A DNA stretch of 64,000 nucleotides from Psychrobacter proteolyticus (GCF_003350005.1 NZ_QLKS01000006.1:1-64000); one strand, 5' to 3'; shown: positions 1 through 9,021, numbered from the stretch's first letter. The notes: generated by a model not told the origin, from the sequence alone. Translations and numbers: made by a program.

Positions 1-143
1 CATTCTGAATCAGCAAAAATCCACACAAGTTGTTCTTTAGTTATGCTTTTAAATAATGTCTGATACTGTCGTCCAGTATTAGGTATACTCTGACTAATTA
101 TACTCAATATCCAATGTGGTTATTGCTAATTAGCGAGCTGACT
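1..143 (-). other. Probable rRNA operon leader, transcribed leftwards
   Basis: No protein-coding gene is visible here. Read on the minus strand, this stretch follows three strong tandem promoters and contains AAGAACAACTTGTGTGGATT, a sequence I recall from the region just upstream of 16S rRNA in Moraxellaceae. I infer that a 16S-23S-5S operon begins just left of position 1. The rRNA itself is not in the window, so this is an inference from the leader and promoters only. Confidence 0.6.
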
Positions 144-171
144 ATCATATCATGTTTTAATACGCTGTCAA
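144..171 (-). promoter_or_regulatory. rrn-type promoter, proximal of three
   Basis: On the minus strand the -35 box TTGACA (166-171) and the -10 box TATGAT (144-149) are separated by 16 bp. It is the closest of three tandem promoters to the inferred rRNA operon. Confidence 0.65.
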
Positions 172-263
172 CTTCTTTTTTTAATTTGTTTCAATAAGTT
201 AGCTCGTTAATTACGGATGATTAATCACCCTTCTTATTAACTGCTTCCCTTAATGAGGTGCGT

Positions 264-291
264 ATTATAGACGCTTTTTTTATCAAGTCAA
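264..291 (-). promoter_or_regulatory. rrn-type promoter, middle of three
   Basis: On the minus strand the -35 box TTGACT (286-291) and a perfect -10 box TATAAT (264-269) are separated by 16 bp. It has the same geometry and direction as its two neighbours. Confidence 0.7.
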
Positions 292-427
292 GAAGTATTT
301 TTTATTTAGTTTGAGGTTCTTTTCATACTCTCTATGAGTAGTAAAAGCCCTTTATCCTAATAAAGCATTCTGAGTGGTTATGCAGTTTCCTGCCCCTTCA
401 GTCTGCCTTCCCTTTCGACTGGGTGGC

Positions 428-455
428 ATTATACGTGGTTTTAATGTGGGGTCAA
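428..455 (-). promoter_or_regulatory. rrn-type promoter, distal of three
   Basis: On the minus strand the -35 box TTGACC (450-455) and a perfect -10 box TATAAT (428-433) are again 16 bp apart. It is the farthest upstream of three evenly built promoters, an arrangement typical of rRNA operons. Positions 456-677 upstream of it hold nothing I can identify. Confidence 0.65.
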
Positions 456-677
456 GGGGTTATTCTGAGAGTTTGTCAAATCAGTTTGATAGACGCCAAA
501 TACTAACGCCATTTCAATAAGTTAAGTGTGAAAAAGAATGCTAATTATTTATGAGAGCGGGTGCTTACTGAGTGTTTACTTCGATTAACGTCACTTTTCT
601 CTTCACGTAGGGTCTTTTTTTAGACGCTTTCTAGCTATATAAACGGTTCTAAAGCAGTAAATTCTACAATCATTACC

Positions 678-1391
678 TTATAGCTTACCTATCTTTTTAA
701 AGAAGTCTTTATAGGCCGCGACTTTTTTGTCTAACGCTAAAGGATAAGCGCGTGAAGTGGATGGCAACCTATATAAAGTTAAATCGTTAATGTTGGCTGT
801 TTGGCTATTGTCTGCATTTTGCCATTGATAAGGATAATCCATACTTTGATTGGTCTTGGGATGCTTTGATTTGGCAATTGGCTCATCTAATAGTCCGAGC
901 AACACTTCAGTCGCTTTGCCACCTGTGGTAAACAATGTATCCACCTTTGGTACTTGCGGCAAGATGTTGTCTAAATCAACCGTCGTAACGACGGTTAAGT
1001 TTTTATCAGAGGCATTACCCGTCTCCCGAATGGCTTGCTTGACAGTAGGACAAGAGGCAATGCCACGCTCAAACATAAAATTACGAATACGCTCAGGGTC
1101 AAAACGCTTCTCATCACCTACTCTAAAATAGTCAGCATCGTCAAAAAACACGCGCCCATAGATACGCCACATATCATTATAAAAGTTAGGATAATGAAAA
1201 GACATCGCCCACTTATCAGCAGTCGGTGGAAACGTCCCCATCATCATTACGGTGGCATTGGGTGGCAGCACCGGCGCAAACGGATGAGTCTCTACTGCGG
1301 CGGCTCTTGTTTCGGACAATATTAGGGGGTTATCTGCCTGACTTGCCTTGTTTTGGTCAGTGTCTGGTCGTGTAGTCATGATATTCTTCAT
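678..1391 (-). CDS. Uracil-DNA glycosylase family protein
   Basis: Probable cytosolic DNA-repair glycosylase of the uracil-DNA glycosylase superfamily (Mug/UDG-like fold), which would remove uracil or mismatched bases. The 237-residue protein has a motif-1-like segment MGTFPP at about 51-56, followed by an aromatic FHYPNFYNDMWRIYG stretch. A C-terminal LPSTSRAYP motif at about 209-217 corresponds to the DNA-intercalation loop (motif 2) of the superfamily. The substrate cannot be told from sequence. Two in-frame ATGs (residues 1 and 5) lie close together and neither has a strong Shine-Dalgarno, so the start is uncertain by four codons. The gene is monocistronic and divergent from upp. An annotation as a generic UDG-like hypothetical protein would also fit. 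Confidence 0.75.
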   Translation of the reverse strand: MKNIMTTRPDTDQNKASQADNPLILSETRAAAVETHPFAPVLPPNATVMMMGTFPPTADKWAMSFHYPNFYNDMWRIYGRVFFDDADYFRVGDEKRFDPERIRNFMFERGIASCPTVKQAIRETGNASDKNLTVVTTVDLDNILPQVPKVDTLFTTGGKATEVLLGLLDEPIAKSKHPKTNQSMDYPYQWQNADNSQTANINDLTLYRLPSTSRAYPLALDKKVAAYKDFFKKIGKL

Positions 1392-1749
1392 CAGAAAAGT
1401 GGTTTTTTTGTTATCATAGCAGGCCTAAATACTACTTCACTTTAAATAGCGCTATATAGTAAAACATAGTCCGCTTAAAACGTGGTCGGCCTAGTTAAGA
1501 AAATAATGCTTTACTTCGTCTAAATCGCCGTGGCTTCCATAACGGTTATGTACGCTAACATGATAATTTCGTTAAAAAATACTCTTGCAAAAGCATTCGA
1601 TGTATTTAGCGAGCTTGATTATTACAGCGTTCATCTTACTATTTATGTGCTGAATATAAGGTTAAAGTGCAGTAAGTGTTTGTATCTTTTATACTAATAG
1701 CAACCGCAGTAACTGCGCAAGCGTCAGCCCAAAAATCAAGAGAGTTCTT
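1392..1749. other. Divergent intergenic region before upp
   Basis: About 360 bp between two divergently transcribed genes. It must contain promoters for both, but I see no convincing -35/-10 pair. A small GC-rich inverted repeat GCAGTAACTGC lies at about 1706-1716, shortly before the upp start. No RNA gene or ORF is recognised. Confidence 0.4.
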
Positions 1750-2409
1750 ATGAGTGACTTAAACAACGGTTTAAAAATTACGGTAATCGATCATCCACTA
1801 GTCCGTCATAAACTCAGCCTAATGCGCGAAAAAGATTGTAGTACTTATAAATTTCGGACGTTGACCAAAGAGCTTGCCCGCTTGATGGCGTATGAAGCGA
1901 GCCGTGATTTTGAAATTGAAACCTTCCCAATGCAAGGCTGGTGTGGTGAAATCACTGGGGAGCAAATTATCGGGAAAACAGCGACCATCGTACCGATTTT
2001 ACGTGCAGGCATTGGCATGCTTGACGGGGTGCTTGATTTGATCCCTACCGCAAAAATCTCTGTCGTGGGTCTACAACGTGACGAAGAAACACTGCAGCCC
2101 GTGCCTTTCTTTGAAAAGTTTGTGAGCCACATGGACAAACGTCCAGCGCTTATCATCGACCCAATGCTCGCAACGGGCGGCTCCATGGTTGCGACCATCG
2201 AGATGCTCAAGAAAAATGGTTGTACTAACATTAAAGCATTGGTACTCGTGGCTGCACCTGAAGGCGTACGCTTGGTAAATGAAGCGCATCCTGACGTGAC
2301 CATCTATACTGCTGCGTTAGACAGCCATTTGGATGAGCACGGTTACATTATCCCAGGTCTAGGTGATGCTGGTGATAAGATTTTTGGTAAGCAGTTATCG
2401 AATAGATAA
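1750..2409 (+). CDS. upp: Uracil phosphoribosyltransferase
   Basis: Pyrimidine-salvage enzyme that converts uracil and PRPP to UMP and pyrophosphate in the cytosol. The 219-residue protein carries the PRPP-binding loop DPMLATGGS at about 137-145 and the uracil-binding C-terminal motif [12 protein letters not shown] near 203-214, both diagnostic for UPRT. It is about ten residues longer at the N terminus than typical ~208-residue enzymes. The ATG is preceded by the purine-rich stretch AAGAGAG at a normal distance. The next gene, an SDR, follows after about 70 bp on the same strand and may be cotranscribed. No regulator of the pyr type is seen. Identification is secure. Confidence 0.97.
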   Translation: MSDLNNGLKITVIDHPLVRHKLSLMREKDCSTYKFRTLTKELARLMAYEASRDFEIETFPMQGWCGEITGEQIIGKTATIVPILRAGIGMLDGVLDLIPTAKISVVGLQRDEETLQPVPFFEKFVSHMDKRPALIIDPMLATGGSMVATIEMLKKNGCTNIKALVLVAAPEGVRLVNEAHPDVTIYTAALDSHLDEHGYIIPGLGDAGDKIFGKQLSNR

Positions 2410-2482
2410 GTTGCATTAGGGTAAATAAAGTCGTCATCAAAATTATGGCAACAGCAGACAGCATCAATAATAAGGACAGATC

Positions 2483-3232
2483 ATGAACGTATTGATTACA
2501 GGAGCAAGCGCAGGTTTTGGTAAAGCGTTGGCAGAGCGTTTGGTTGCTAACGGCCATCGTGTGATTGGTTGCGCCAGACGCCTTGATAAACTGAATGCTT
2601 TGGCAGAGACTTTGGGTGAGGCTTTTTTGCCCGTGGTTATGGATGTGAGTGATACAGCTGCTATCCCGCAAATCATTGCTGACTTGCCTGATGATTTTAA
2701 ACAAATCGATGTCTTGGTCAATAATGCAGGATTAGCACTGGGTACAGAGCCTGCTCACAAGGCCAGTCTTGATGACTGGATGCGTATGACTGATACCAAT
2801 ATTAAAGGCTTGATGGCGCTGACCCATGCGGTCTTGCCAGCGATGGTCGCTCGCGATAGCGGTTATATTATCAATGTCGGTTCGATTGCTGGTAGCTGGC
2901 CTTACTTTGGTGGCAACGTTTACGGCGCAACTAAAGCGTTTGTAAAACAGTTCAGCTTAAACTTGCGAGCGGATCTGATTGGCACCCAAGTACGCGTGAC
3001 CAACCTTGAACCTGGTAATGTGGCTGGCACTGAGTTTTCAAACGTGCGCTATCATGGTGACGATGACAAAGCTGCCAAGGTGTATGATGGTTTTAAAACC
3101 ATGACAGGTGAAGATATCGGTGATATTTTGTTATGGCTAATTGAGTCACCTGCTCATATTAACGTCAACCGTCTAGAAGTAATGCCAGTCGCCCAGACTT
3201 ATAATGGACTAACGATGGCCAAGCAAAATTAA
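2483..3232 (+). CDS. Short-chain dehydrogenase (YdfG-like 3-hydroxy acid dehydrogenase)
   Basis: Classical SDR oxidoreductase of 249 residues. The dinucleotide-binding motif GASAGFG is at 7-13, the structural NNAG motif at 80-83, and the catalytic set is S134, Y147 and K151 within YGATK. Overall length and the region LEPGNVAGTEFSNVR resemble the YdfG group, which oxidises L-allo-threonine, serine and 3-hydroxy acids with NADP. An Arg right after the second strand (CARR, 30-33) fits an NADP preference. Substrate assignment is from family resemblance only. The start has the Shine-Dalgarno AAGGA seven bases upstream of ATG. It lies downstream of upp and is convergent with the next gene. Confidence 0.85.
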   Translation: MNVLITGASAGFGKALAERLVANGHRVIGCARRLDKLNALAETLGEAFLPVVMDVSDTAAIPQIIADLPDDFKQIDVLVNNAGLALGTEPAHKASLDDWMRMTDTNIKGLMALTHAVLPAMVARDSGYIINVGSIAGSWPYFGGNVYGATKAFVKQFSLNLRADLIGTQVRVTNLEPGNVAGTEFSNVRYHGDDDKAAKVYDGFKTMTGEDIGDILLWLIESPAHINVNRLEVMPVAQTYNGLTMAKQN

Positions 3233-3301
3233 TATTAACTGCTCGGCTAGTTATAGTATCAATGTTGATTATAGGTATATCACTTATCAACACCGAACCT
3301 G

Positions 3302-3985
3302 TTAGCGTATCTCATACGATCGAAGCAATATAGAGTCATCTGTATTGCTTTTCTTTATGTCTTCAATAGCTTGCTCATTGACCAAACGCAAATCCTGAAA
3401 GTCTAAAATCAGCACTTCGTTACGCAGACGTTCGCTAGTGCGCTTGTTATGTCGTATCGCAAACCCCAATACTTGCTTACCAGTGATAGTTATCTGATTA
3501 ATAATTAACCTTGAATTATTCACTTTCAGCTTTTTGGACAGATTCTCAGACGTTGTCTGAGCATTTATTATTGCCGTTGCCGGATTCACCGTAGTGGTTA
3601 AAGTCTTAGTCTGTCGTACACTTTTGGGCATATCTCCTGCAAAAAACAATACCTGACCTAATGGTAAATATTGCGCATGGCGCACCAGCTCTTGTCGGAA
3701 CAATGCAGGCATATCTGTGTTAAAACTGTCTTCTGTCTGCTGATAAAATGCGGTAAAGTTACGATGCAAATAACGCCCAAACACCGTAGTATTAATCCAT
3801 TCTTGATAAACATCGTCTGCCAATAACTGCTTGGTAAAAGCACTGGCATCAATTGTGACATCCTTACTCAAAGTAGCAGACAACATCGATAGCAAAAGCG
3901 CCTGCGGACTGGTAAATGTCTGCTGCTGCTGCCACACTTGTGGATATAGGCTACTATCGAGTAATGGCAATGTTGATCTGCTCAT
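3302..3985 (-). CDS. Uncharacterised protein with faint ADP-ribosyltransferase-like pattern
   Basis: I do not recognise this 227-residue protein as a named family. It has no signal peptide or membrane segment and starts after a good Shine-Dalgarno (GAGGAT). The second half shows three blocks spaced as in the ART fold: a hydrophobic strand ending in FFAGD (about residue 117), a TTTVNPATAI block, and a strand RLRNEVLILDF with a Glu where ARTs keep the catalytic Glu. The usual motif-1 Arg or His is not obvious, so enzymatic activity is uncertain. It is monocistronic and divergent from the alpha/beta hydrolase downstream in coordinates. The ART link is inference by eye and could be wrong. Confidence 0.6.
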   Translation of the reverse strand: MSRSTLPLLDSSLYPQVWQQQQTFTSPQALLLSMLSATLSKDVTIDASAFTKQLLADDVYQEWINTTVFGRYLHRNFTAFYQQTEDSFNTDMPALFRQELVRHAQYLPLGQVLFFAGDMPKSVRQTKTLTTTVNPATAIINAQTTSENLSKKLKVNNSRLIINQITITGKQVLGFAIRHNKRTSERLRNEVLILDFQDLRLVNEQAIEDIKKSNTDDSILLRSYEIR

Positions 3986-4208
3986 GCACTTGTATCCTCA
4001 ACGATCATTTTCAGCCCCTACATAGCACTGGTATAGTCTCACTGTTGGCTTTTACCCTTAGCCAAATTCTATGCTATGGTCAGGTGACAGCTTTAATATA
4101 GCAGTCTTTTATTCGCGGTATAACTATTTTGTAGCTGTGTACTCTACCGCAATACTTTCTTAGCTAAATTGACCGAGACAGCTTGAAAAATCAAAGAGAT
4201 ATCACTCT

Positions 4209-5177
4209 ATGAAAAAAGACCTTATACCCCTTCCTACTCCTTACCAGCTAAAGACCATTACTGTCCAAACAGCTGATGGAACGTTGCTGCCCGTCTCTGT
4301 CATTGGCAAAGGTAAACCCGTCCTATTAATGCACGCTTTTGGTATGGATGCGAGGCAATTTCTACCATTTATTTTACCGCTAATTCAGCACTACTGTTTT
4401 TACTTGCCGCATTTTAGAGGGTTTGGTTTGGCCAGTAACTTAACGTTGCCAACGTTTGATTTTATTGAGCAATATGCACAAGATACCCAAGATGTATTTG
4501 AATACGTGAGCAAAGAAACTGGCTTTGAGGCTTTTCCTGTTGCTGCGATATCGATGGGGGCATTGGTTATGTGGGCGTATTTTCAGCGCTTTGGTACTCA
4601 GCGCGTGAGTCACTATCTGAATATTGACCAAGCACCGATTATCCATAATCAGCCAGACTGGCAAGGTGGCGGTGTGTTTGGTACCCGACAAACCGAATTA
4701 TTTGCGCAATTTACACAGTTAATTACCGATACTGCTCCTTATTTACAAGCCGAGCAAGTAGTTGACTTCCGCCACCTGCCCTATCAATTAAAAGTAAACT
4801 TATTAGACATGGAACGTTCTTTTTCTCTGCTCTCTGTCAGTCGCAAACCTTCGCAATTATTGGTAAAAGCCCTCAGTTATCGGGCATCACACAAAATCTC
4901 ATTGATGGAACACGCGACTTGGCAACATAAACTTCGTTGCCTATCTGCTTATGTTGCGCTGCCCTACGATTATCGAGACGTTTTGCCAACGGTCAATATT
5001 CCGACTACCTTACTGATTGGTGCGCGCTCGCAGTTATATAATGCAGAGTGGCAACAGCGTTTGACCACTCTGCTGCCCAATGCGCACAGTATTATTTTGC
5101 CAACATCAGGGCATGCTGTACCGATGGATGCACCAGTTAGTTTTTATCAAGTCTTGAAAGAGTTTCTGAATGCTTAA
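4209..5177 (+). CDS. Alpha/beta-fold hydrolase
   Basis: A 322-residue soluble alpha/beta hydrolase. The nucleophile elbow AISMG puts the catalytic Ser at about 115. The oxyanion-hole region is LLMHAFGMD (about 39-47), and the C-terminal SGHAVPMDAP supplies His at about 302. This makes it an esterase, lipase or haloperoxidase-type enzyme of unknown substrate. The elbow has Ala in place of the first Gly of GxSxG, which is tolerated in the superfamily. It is convergent with the DUF1653 gene and ends just before a shared terminator. No pathway is implied by its neighbours. Confidence 0.85.
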   Translation: MKKDLIPLPTPYQLKTITVQTADGTLLPVSVIGKGKPVLLMHAFGMDARQFLPFILPLIQHYCFYLPHFRGFGLASNLTLPTFDFIEQYAQDTQDVFEYVSKETGFEAFPVAAISMGALVMWAYFQRFGTQRVSHYLNIDQAPIIHNQPDWQGGGVFGTRQTELFAQFTQLITDTAPYLQAEQVVDFRHLPYQLKVNLLDMERSFSLLSVSRKPSQLLVKALSYRASHKISLMEHATWQHKLRCLSAYVALPYDYRDVLPTVNIPTTLLIGARSQLYNAEWQQRLTTLLPNAHSIILPTSGHAVPMDAPVSFYQVLKEFLNA

Positions 5178-5195
5178 TTGTGAGTTTGCGATAAT

Positions 5196-5234
5196 GCACA
5201 AAAAAAACGACCTCAACGGGTCGTTTTTTTGTGC
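5196..5234. terminator. Bidirectional Rho-independent terminator
   Basis: A 17-bp-class stem reads GCACAAAAAAACGACC on one side and its complement GGTCGTTTTTTTGTGC on the other, with a 5-nt loop. A- and T-runs flank the GC core on both sides, so it can stop both the hydrolase and the convergent DUF1653/TIR/tyrS transcripts. Confidence 0.85.
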
Positions 5235-5265
5235 GCTAAATTCAATCTAAATCAGTGGCTAGATA

Positions 5266-5499
5266 TTAATCACTTAATGGCTGAACCAATTCAAATCGCG
5301 GTATTGCTTGACCATCAACGGTGACCGTCTCAGTAAACATCGCAAGCGGACGTGCCCACACGCCATACTCACCGTACAGACAACGATATACCACTAGCGA
5401 TTCTTCGGTTTCTGAATGCTGCGCCGTATGTAATACTTGATATAAGCTACCTTTATAATGGCGGTAGATGCCTTGAGAAACTGCGACTTGGTTTGCCAT
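5266..5499 (-). CDS. DUF1653 domain protein
   Basis: Small 77-residue cytosolic protein of the DUF1653 family. It shows the family hallmarks GIYRHYKGxLYxVL near the N terminus, the central TEESLVVYRCLYG and the WARPLAMFTETV block. The function of the family is unknown. An in-frame GTG at 5511 directly abuts the TIR-like gene stop. The ATG at 5499 is chosen because the Shine-Dalgarno GGAAG sits six bases before it and because family members begin at this point. It is the last gene of a probable tyrS-TIR-DUF1653 transcript and ends before a strong shared terminator. Confidence 0.85.
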   Translation of the reverse strand: MANQVAVSQGIYRHYKGSLYQVLHTAQHSETEESLVVYRCLYGEYGVWARPLAMFTETVTVDGQAIPRFELVQPLSD

Positions 5500-5511
5500 T
5501 ATTACTTCCAC

Positions 5512-6291
5512 TTAGTCAATTTTATTCATATCGACGTCATAGCCAGAGCTTTTCATTTCTCTAGCAATGCTATATCTCCAAGCTCCACCTGTATCCATAG
5601 GCTTATAGACCACACCTGATATATCATTTGGAATTTCAACATTACCTTTCACAAGTGCAACAACATTGGCTCGACCAATCTTACCTATTAAGAGTCCATG
5701 TTCAAAAATAACATTTTGTCTTGCTCGTGGTTTCAGATCTTCTGGCTTGGATTTAACACCTCCAATGTCGCATTCAGTATAGAGAACGATAGCAAAACCT
5801 ACATCCGTATATTTTTCTAATTTCTCTATGATGGTAGCACCAGAGTCTACTTGCTCATGAAGAATAACGGCCTCAAAACCGAGCTTATCTACAAATCTAG
5901 CTACTGTTTCTTTAGCGCCATCATCGTGACCGTGAACAATAAAGATTTTTGAACTATCTTTCATAATTAAGGGCTCTTTTTTGGTTAAACTCTCGGCCGT
6001 GTCAAATAACTCTATATCTTCTATTACGTCATCTATAACTTTTAAAGCATAGTTATGACCAATCAACCATGCCTCTTTAAACTTAGCAGACTCGTCACTA
6101 CCGTTGAAAAATACTGCTAGAGGAGTGAAGCTAATTTTGTTAAATTTCTGAATATAAGGTGAATTACTGTCTAGAAACCTACTAATCAGCGTTGTAAATC
6201 TAATAGACAACTTATCTTGGTTATCATGATTTTCATAAGTTAAGTTTTGAAAATCTTGTCTAAGCGTTTTAAAGGCTCCTACTTTATCCAT
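5512..6291 (-). CDS. TIR-like nucleotide-binding domain protein (Cap12/PycTIR-type)
   Basis: A 259-residue protein whose C-terminal half (about 115-240) matches the TIR-like domain first described as predicted nucleotide-binding protein (PF10137-type). It has the strand KIFIVHGHDDGAKE, the loop LHEQVDSGATIIEKLE, and RARQNVIFEHGLLIG with a Glu (about 197) in the position of the NAD-hydrolase catalytic Glu. The N-terminal ~110 residues are helical, contain no domain I know, and may be a sensor. Related domains are effectors in CBASS and Pycsar anti-phage systems, where they deplete NAD on a cyclic-nucleotide signal. No cyclase is adjacent here. The ATG is one base after the tyrS stop, suggesting translational coupling, and codon use is AT-richer than in tyrS, so the gene may be acquired. 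A defence role is inference. Confidence 0.75.
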   Translation of the reverse strand: MDKVGAFKTLRQDFQNLTYENHDNQDKLSIRFTTLISRFLDSNSPYIQKFNKISFTPLAVFFNGSDESAKFKEAWLIGHNYALKVIDDVIEDIELFDTAESLTKKEPLIMKDSSKIFIVHGHDDGAKETVARFVDKLGFEAVILHEQVDSGATIIEKLEKYTDVGFAIVLYTECDIGGVKSKPEDLKPRARQNVIFEHGLLIGKIGRANVVALVKGNVEIPNDISGVVYKPMDTGGAWRYSIAREMKSSGYDVDMNKID

Positions 6292-6292
6292 A

Positions 6293-7504
6293 TTAACCGA
6301 CTGTCACTTTCGCATAAGCCTTTTTGCCTGCTTGAATCACGACCGTCTGACCTGAGGTTAGACTAAAGCCACCATCAACGACTTCGCCATCTACTTTGAC
6401 CGCGCCACGTTTTACCATGTCTTTGGCAGCTGAGTTGTTTTTAGCGAGCTTAGCTTGGTTCAGGATTTGAGTGATAAACAACGCATCTTGCCCTTCTAGA
6501 TCCAACATGATTTCTGGTAAGTCAACTGGTAGCTCGCCATCTGCTAAAACGTTACCCGCAGATTTGTGCGCATTAGCAGCGGCATCAGCATCATGAAAAC
6601 GCTCGATTAATTCTTCGGCTAAGATACGTTTGATTTCTTGCGGATTACGGCCATCTTCCATTTCGCGCATCAATCTTTCAACTTCTTCCATTGGCTTAAA
6701 GCTTAAAAATTCAAAGTAACGATGGATTAGTGTGTCTGGCATCGACAGGATTTTTTGATACATGGTGCCTGGTGCATCATAGATAGCGACATAGTTGCCC
6801 AGTGATTTGGACATTTTATTGACACCATCTAGCCCTTCTAAGATTGGCACAGTGATACAAACTTGTGGTTCTTGGCCATAGCGTCCTTGCAGCGTGCGAC
6901 CCATTAGCAAGTTAAAGGTCTGATCGGTACCGCCAAGCTCAACATCGGCTTTTAGGGCGATAGAGTCGTAGCCTTGTACTAACGGATAAAGAAACTCATG
7001 GATCGAGATAGGCGTTTGTGAAGCATAGCGTTTTGAGAAGTCATCACGTTCAAGCATACGCGAGACGGTTTGCTGACTGGCAAGCTGAATCATGTCAGCG
7101 GCGCTCATGTCATTGAACCACTCAGAGTTAAAGACCACGCGGGTTTTTTCTTTGTCCAAGATTTTGAATACTTGTTCAGCATAAGTCGTGGCATTGGCTT
7201 TGATTTGCTCATCGGTCAACGGTGGACGCGTGCTGTTTTTGCCAGAAGGGTCACCAATCTTGGCGGTATAATCGCCGATTAGAAAATAAATCTCATGACC
7301 CAAATCTTGGAAATGCTTAAGTTTATTGATCAATACCGTGTGACCTAAATGTAGATCTGGTGCGGTAGGATCAAAGCCGGCCTTGATACGTAGTGGACGA
7401 TTGAGCTTTAGCTTAGCCACTAAGTCATCTTCAGACAATATCTCTTGCGTACCGCGCTGAATAAGGGCCAGTTGTTCTTCTAGGGTGTAAGTTTGATTGG
7501 TCAT
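6293..7504 (-). CDS. tyrS: Tyrosyl-tRNA synthetase
   Basis: Class I aminoacyl-tRNA synthetase charging tRNA-Tyr. The 403-residue protein has the HIGH-type motif LHLGHT at 51-56 and the KMSKS loop at 230-234. The tyrosine pocket includes the GYD and GGTDQ segments near 178-195, and an S4 RNA-binding domain occupies about the last 60 residues. The short spacer between motifs and the length place it in the TyrS subgroup common in gammaproteobacteria such as Acinetobacter. A TIR-like gene starts one base after its stop codon, which is unusual for a tyrS locus. It is divergent from anmK. Confidence 0.97.
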   Translation of the reverse strand: MTNQTYTLEEQLALIQRGTQEILSEDDLVAKLKLNRPLRIKAGFDPTAPDLHLGHTVLINKLKHFQDLGHEIYFLIGDYTAKIGDPSGKNSTRPPLTDEQIKANATTYAEQVFKILDKEKTRVVFNSEWFNDMSAADMIQLASQQTVSRMLERDDFSKRYASQTPISIHEFLYPLVQGYDSIALKADVELGGTDQTFNLLMGRTLQGRYGQEPQVCITVPILEGLDGVNKMSKSLGNYVAIYDAPGTMYQKILSMPDTLIHRYFEFLSFKPMEEVERLMREMEDGRNPQEIKRILAEELIERFHDADAAANAHKSAGNVLADGELPVDLPEIMLDLEGQDALFITQILNQAKLAKNNSAAKDMVKRGAVKVDGEVVDGGFSLTSGQTVVIQAGKKAYAKVTVG

Positions 7505-7647
7505 GATGCTCTCTATATATCACTTTAATTGGGATTTTTATGAATGACGGTTACTGGCTCAACACCTTAGGAAGTTTAGAACCTCAAAAGGTCAGAAAAA
7601 ATGCTAGAATTTGACGGATATACTAGCGTTTTTTAAGGTAAATTGCC

Positions 7648-9006
7648 ATGACCAACCCCGCATCGATTGCTGATACTGACCATAATGCCCTCGCAGACTT
7701 GCTTATGAATAATGGTTTGGATAATCCTTCAGACGATATTGATGATTTGACCTTTGATGATTCGAACTATGCCACCCTAACGGATGCACTTGAGCAAACA
7801 GTATTTGAAAGCTTCGATGATGGCTTATATATCGGCATGATGTCTGGCACCAGTTTGGACGGTATGGATGCTGCTCTTTGTCAATTTAATCCTGAGATGA
7901 GCACCAAAGATAGTACCCAACCACCGATGCGATTGCTTACGACTTATAGCCAAGATTTTCCGCCACGTCTGCGTGAAGTGCTATTGGCATTGTGTCAGCC
8001 GAATGGTGTGAATCAACTCGTACCAGAGACTGATGAACCAAACAGTGAATTGGATTGGTTCGGCTGGGCAAGTCGCGCGTACGCTGAGTTCGCGAGTGAA
8101 GTGGTCAATACGCTATTGCAGCAATCAGATACCGATCCTGAGTCAGTACTAGCGATTGGCTGTCATGGACAAACCGTACGCCATCGCCCGCAGATGGGAT
8201 TCACGTTGCAACTGGTCGATGCCAATATCATCGCTGAGCGCACAGGTATCAGCGTGGTCAGTGATTTCCGACGTCGTGACATGGCAGTTGGTGGTCAAGG
8301 TGCGCCTTTAGTACCTGCGTTTCATCAGGCACTATTTGCCAATCCTGATAGTACCCGTGTGCTATTAAACTTAGGTGGTATTGCTAATATAACCGTCTTG
8401 CCCGCCAATGAAAAAGATCAAGTTGTTGGCTATGATACTGGACCTGCTAACTTATTATTGGATGCGTGGACCTCATTGCATACAGATAACTCTTATGACG
8501 CAGGTGGCGCTTGGGCGCAGTCTGGAACACTCATTGAGCCATTATTACAGCAACTTTTGGCACATCCGTTTTTTGCTCAGTCTCATCCAAAAAGCACCGG
8601 TCGTGAGGACTTTAACTTAACTTGGTTGCAAGATGAGCTACAGGCTTTTGAGCAAGCCAATGCTAACATCAGTTATTCAGCAGCCGATGTACAAGCAACC
8701 TTAACTGAGCTAACGGCTATCAGTGCCAGTACGCAAATCAACATGTTTGTCAGTCATTCAAAAAACAGCTCAGTTTATGTTTGCGGTGGCGGCGCATTGA
8801 ATGACTATTTAATGACACGCCTGCAAGCACATCTACCCCATTGCACAGTAAAAACCACTGAACATTTAGGGCTTGCGCCAACATGGGTAGAGGCCGTTGC
8901 TTTTGCATGGTTGGCCAGACAAACATTGATGGGTGAAACTGGTAATTTACCAGCGGTAACTGGTGCCAATAAAGGCGTGGTGTTAGGGCAAGTTTGTTTT
9001 GCCTGA
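7648..9006 (+). CDS. anmK: Anhydro-N-acetylmuramic acid kinase
   Basis: Cell-wall recycling enzyme that cleaves and phosphorylates 1,6-anhydro-MurNAc to MurNAc-6-phosphate. The ATPase-fold motif GMMSGTSLDGMDA at about 63-75 and the later GCHGQTVRH, DFRRRDMAVGGQGAPLVP and CGGGALN blocks are diagnostic. At 452 residues it is longer than typical ~370-390. The excess is an acidic N-terminal extension of about 58 residues before the conserved core, in frame and starting with ATG after AAGGT. An internal start would need a different codon and no better ribosome site is seen. The start region is the only uncertain point. Confidence 0.95.
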   Translation: MTNPASIADTDHNALADLLMNNGLDNPSDDIDDLTFDDSNYATLTDALEQTVFESFDDGLYIGMMSGTSLDGMDAALCQFNPEMSTKDSTQPPMRLLTTYSQDFPPRLREVLLALCQPNGVNQLVPETDEPNSELDWFGWASRAYAEFASEVVNTLLQQSDTDPESVLAIGCHGQTVRHRPQMGFTLQLVDANIIAERTGISVVSDFRRRDMAVGGQGAPLVPAFHQALFANPDSTRVLLNLGGIANITVLPANEKDQVVGYDTGPANLLLDAWTSLHTDNSYDAGGAWAQSGTLIEPLLQQLLAHPFFAQSHPKSTGREDFNLTWLQDELQAFEQANANISYSAADVQATLTELTAISASTQINMFVSHSKNSSVYVCGGGALNDYLMTRLQAHLPHCTVKTTEHLGLAPTWVEAVAFAWLARQTLMGETGNLPAVTGANKGVVLGQVCFA

Positions 9007-9021
9007 CCAGTTATATTTTAG

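Noticed and set aside
1-677. Search for a tRNA or rRNA gene within the first 677 bases
   Set aside because: No cloverleaf or rRNA sequence is seen; only promoters and a leader are supported.
5500-5511. GTG start of the DUF1653 gene directly after the TIR-like stop
   Set aside because: The ATG at 5499 has a better placed GGAAG site and matches family starts.
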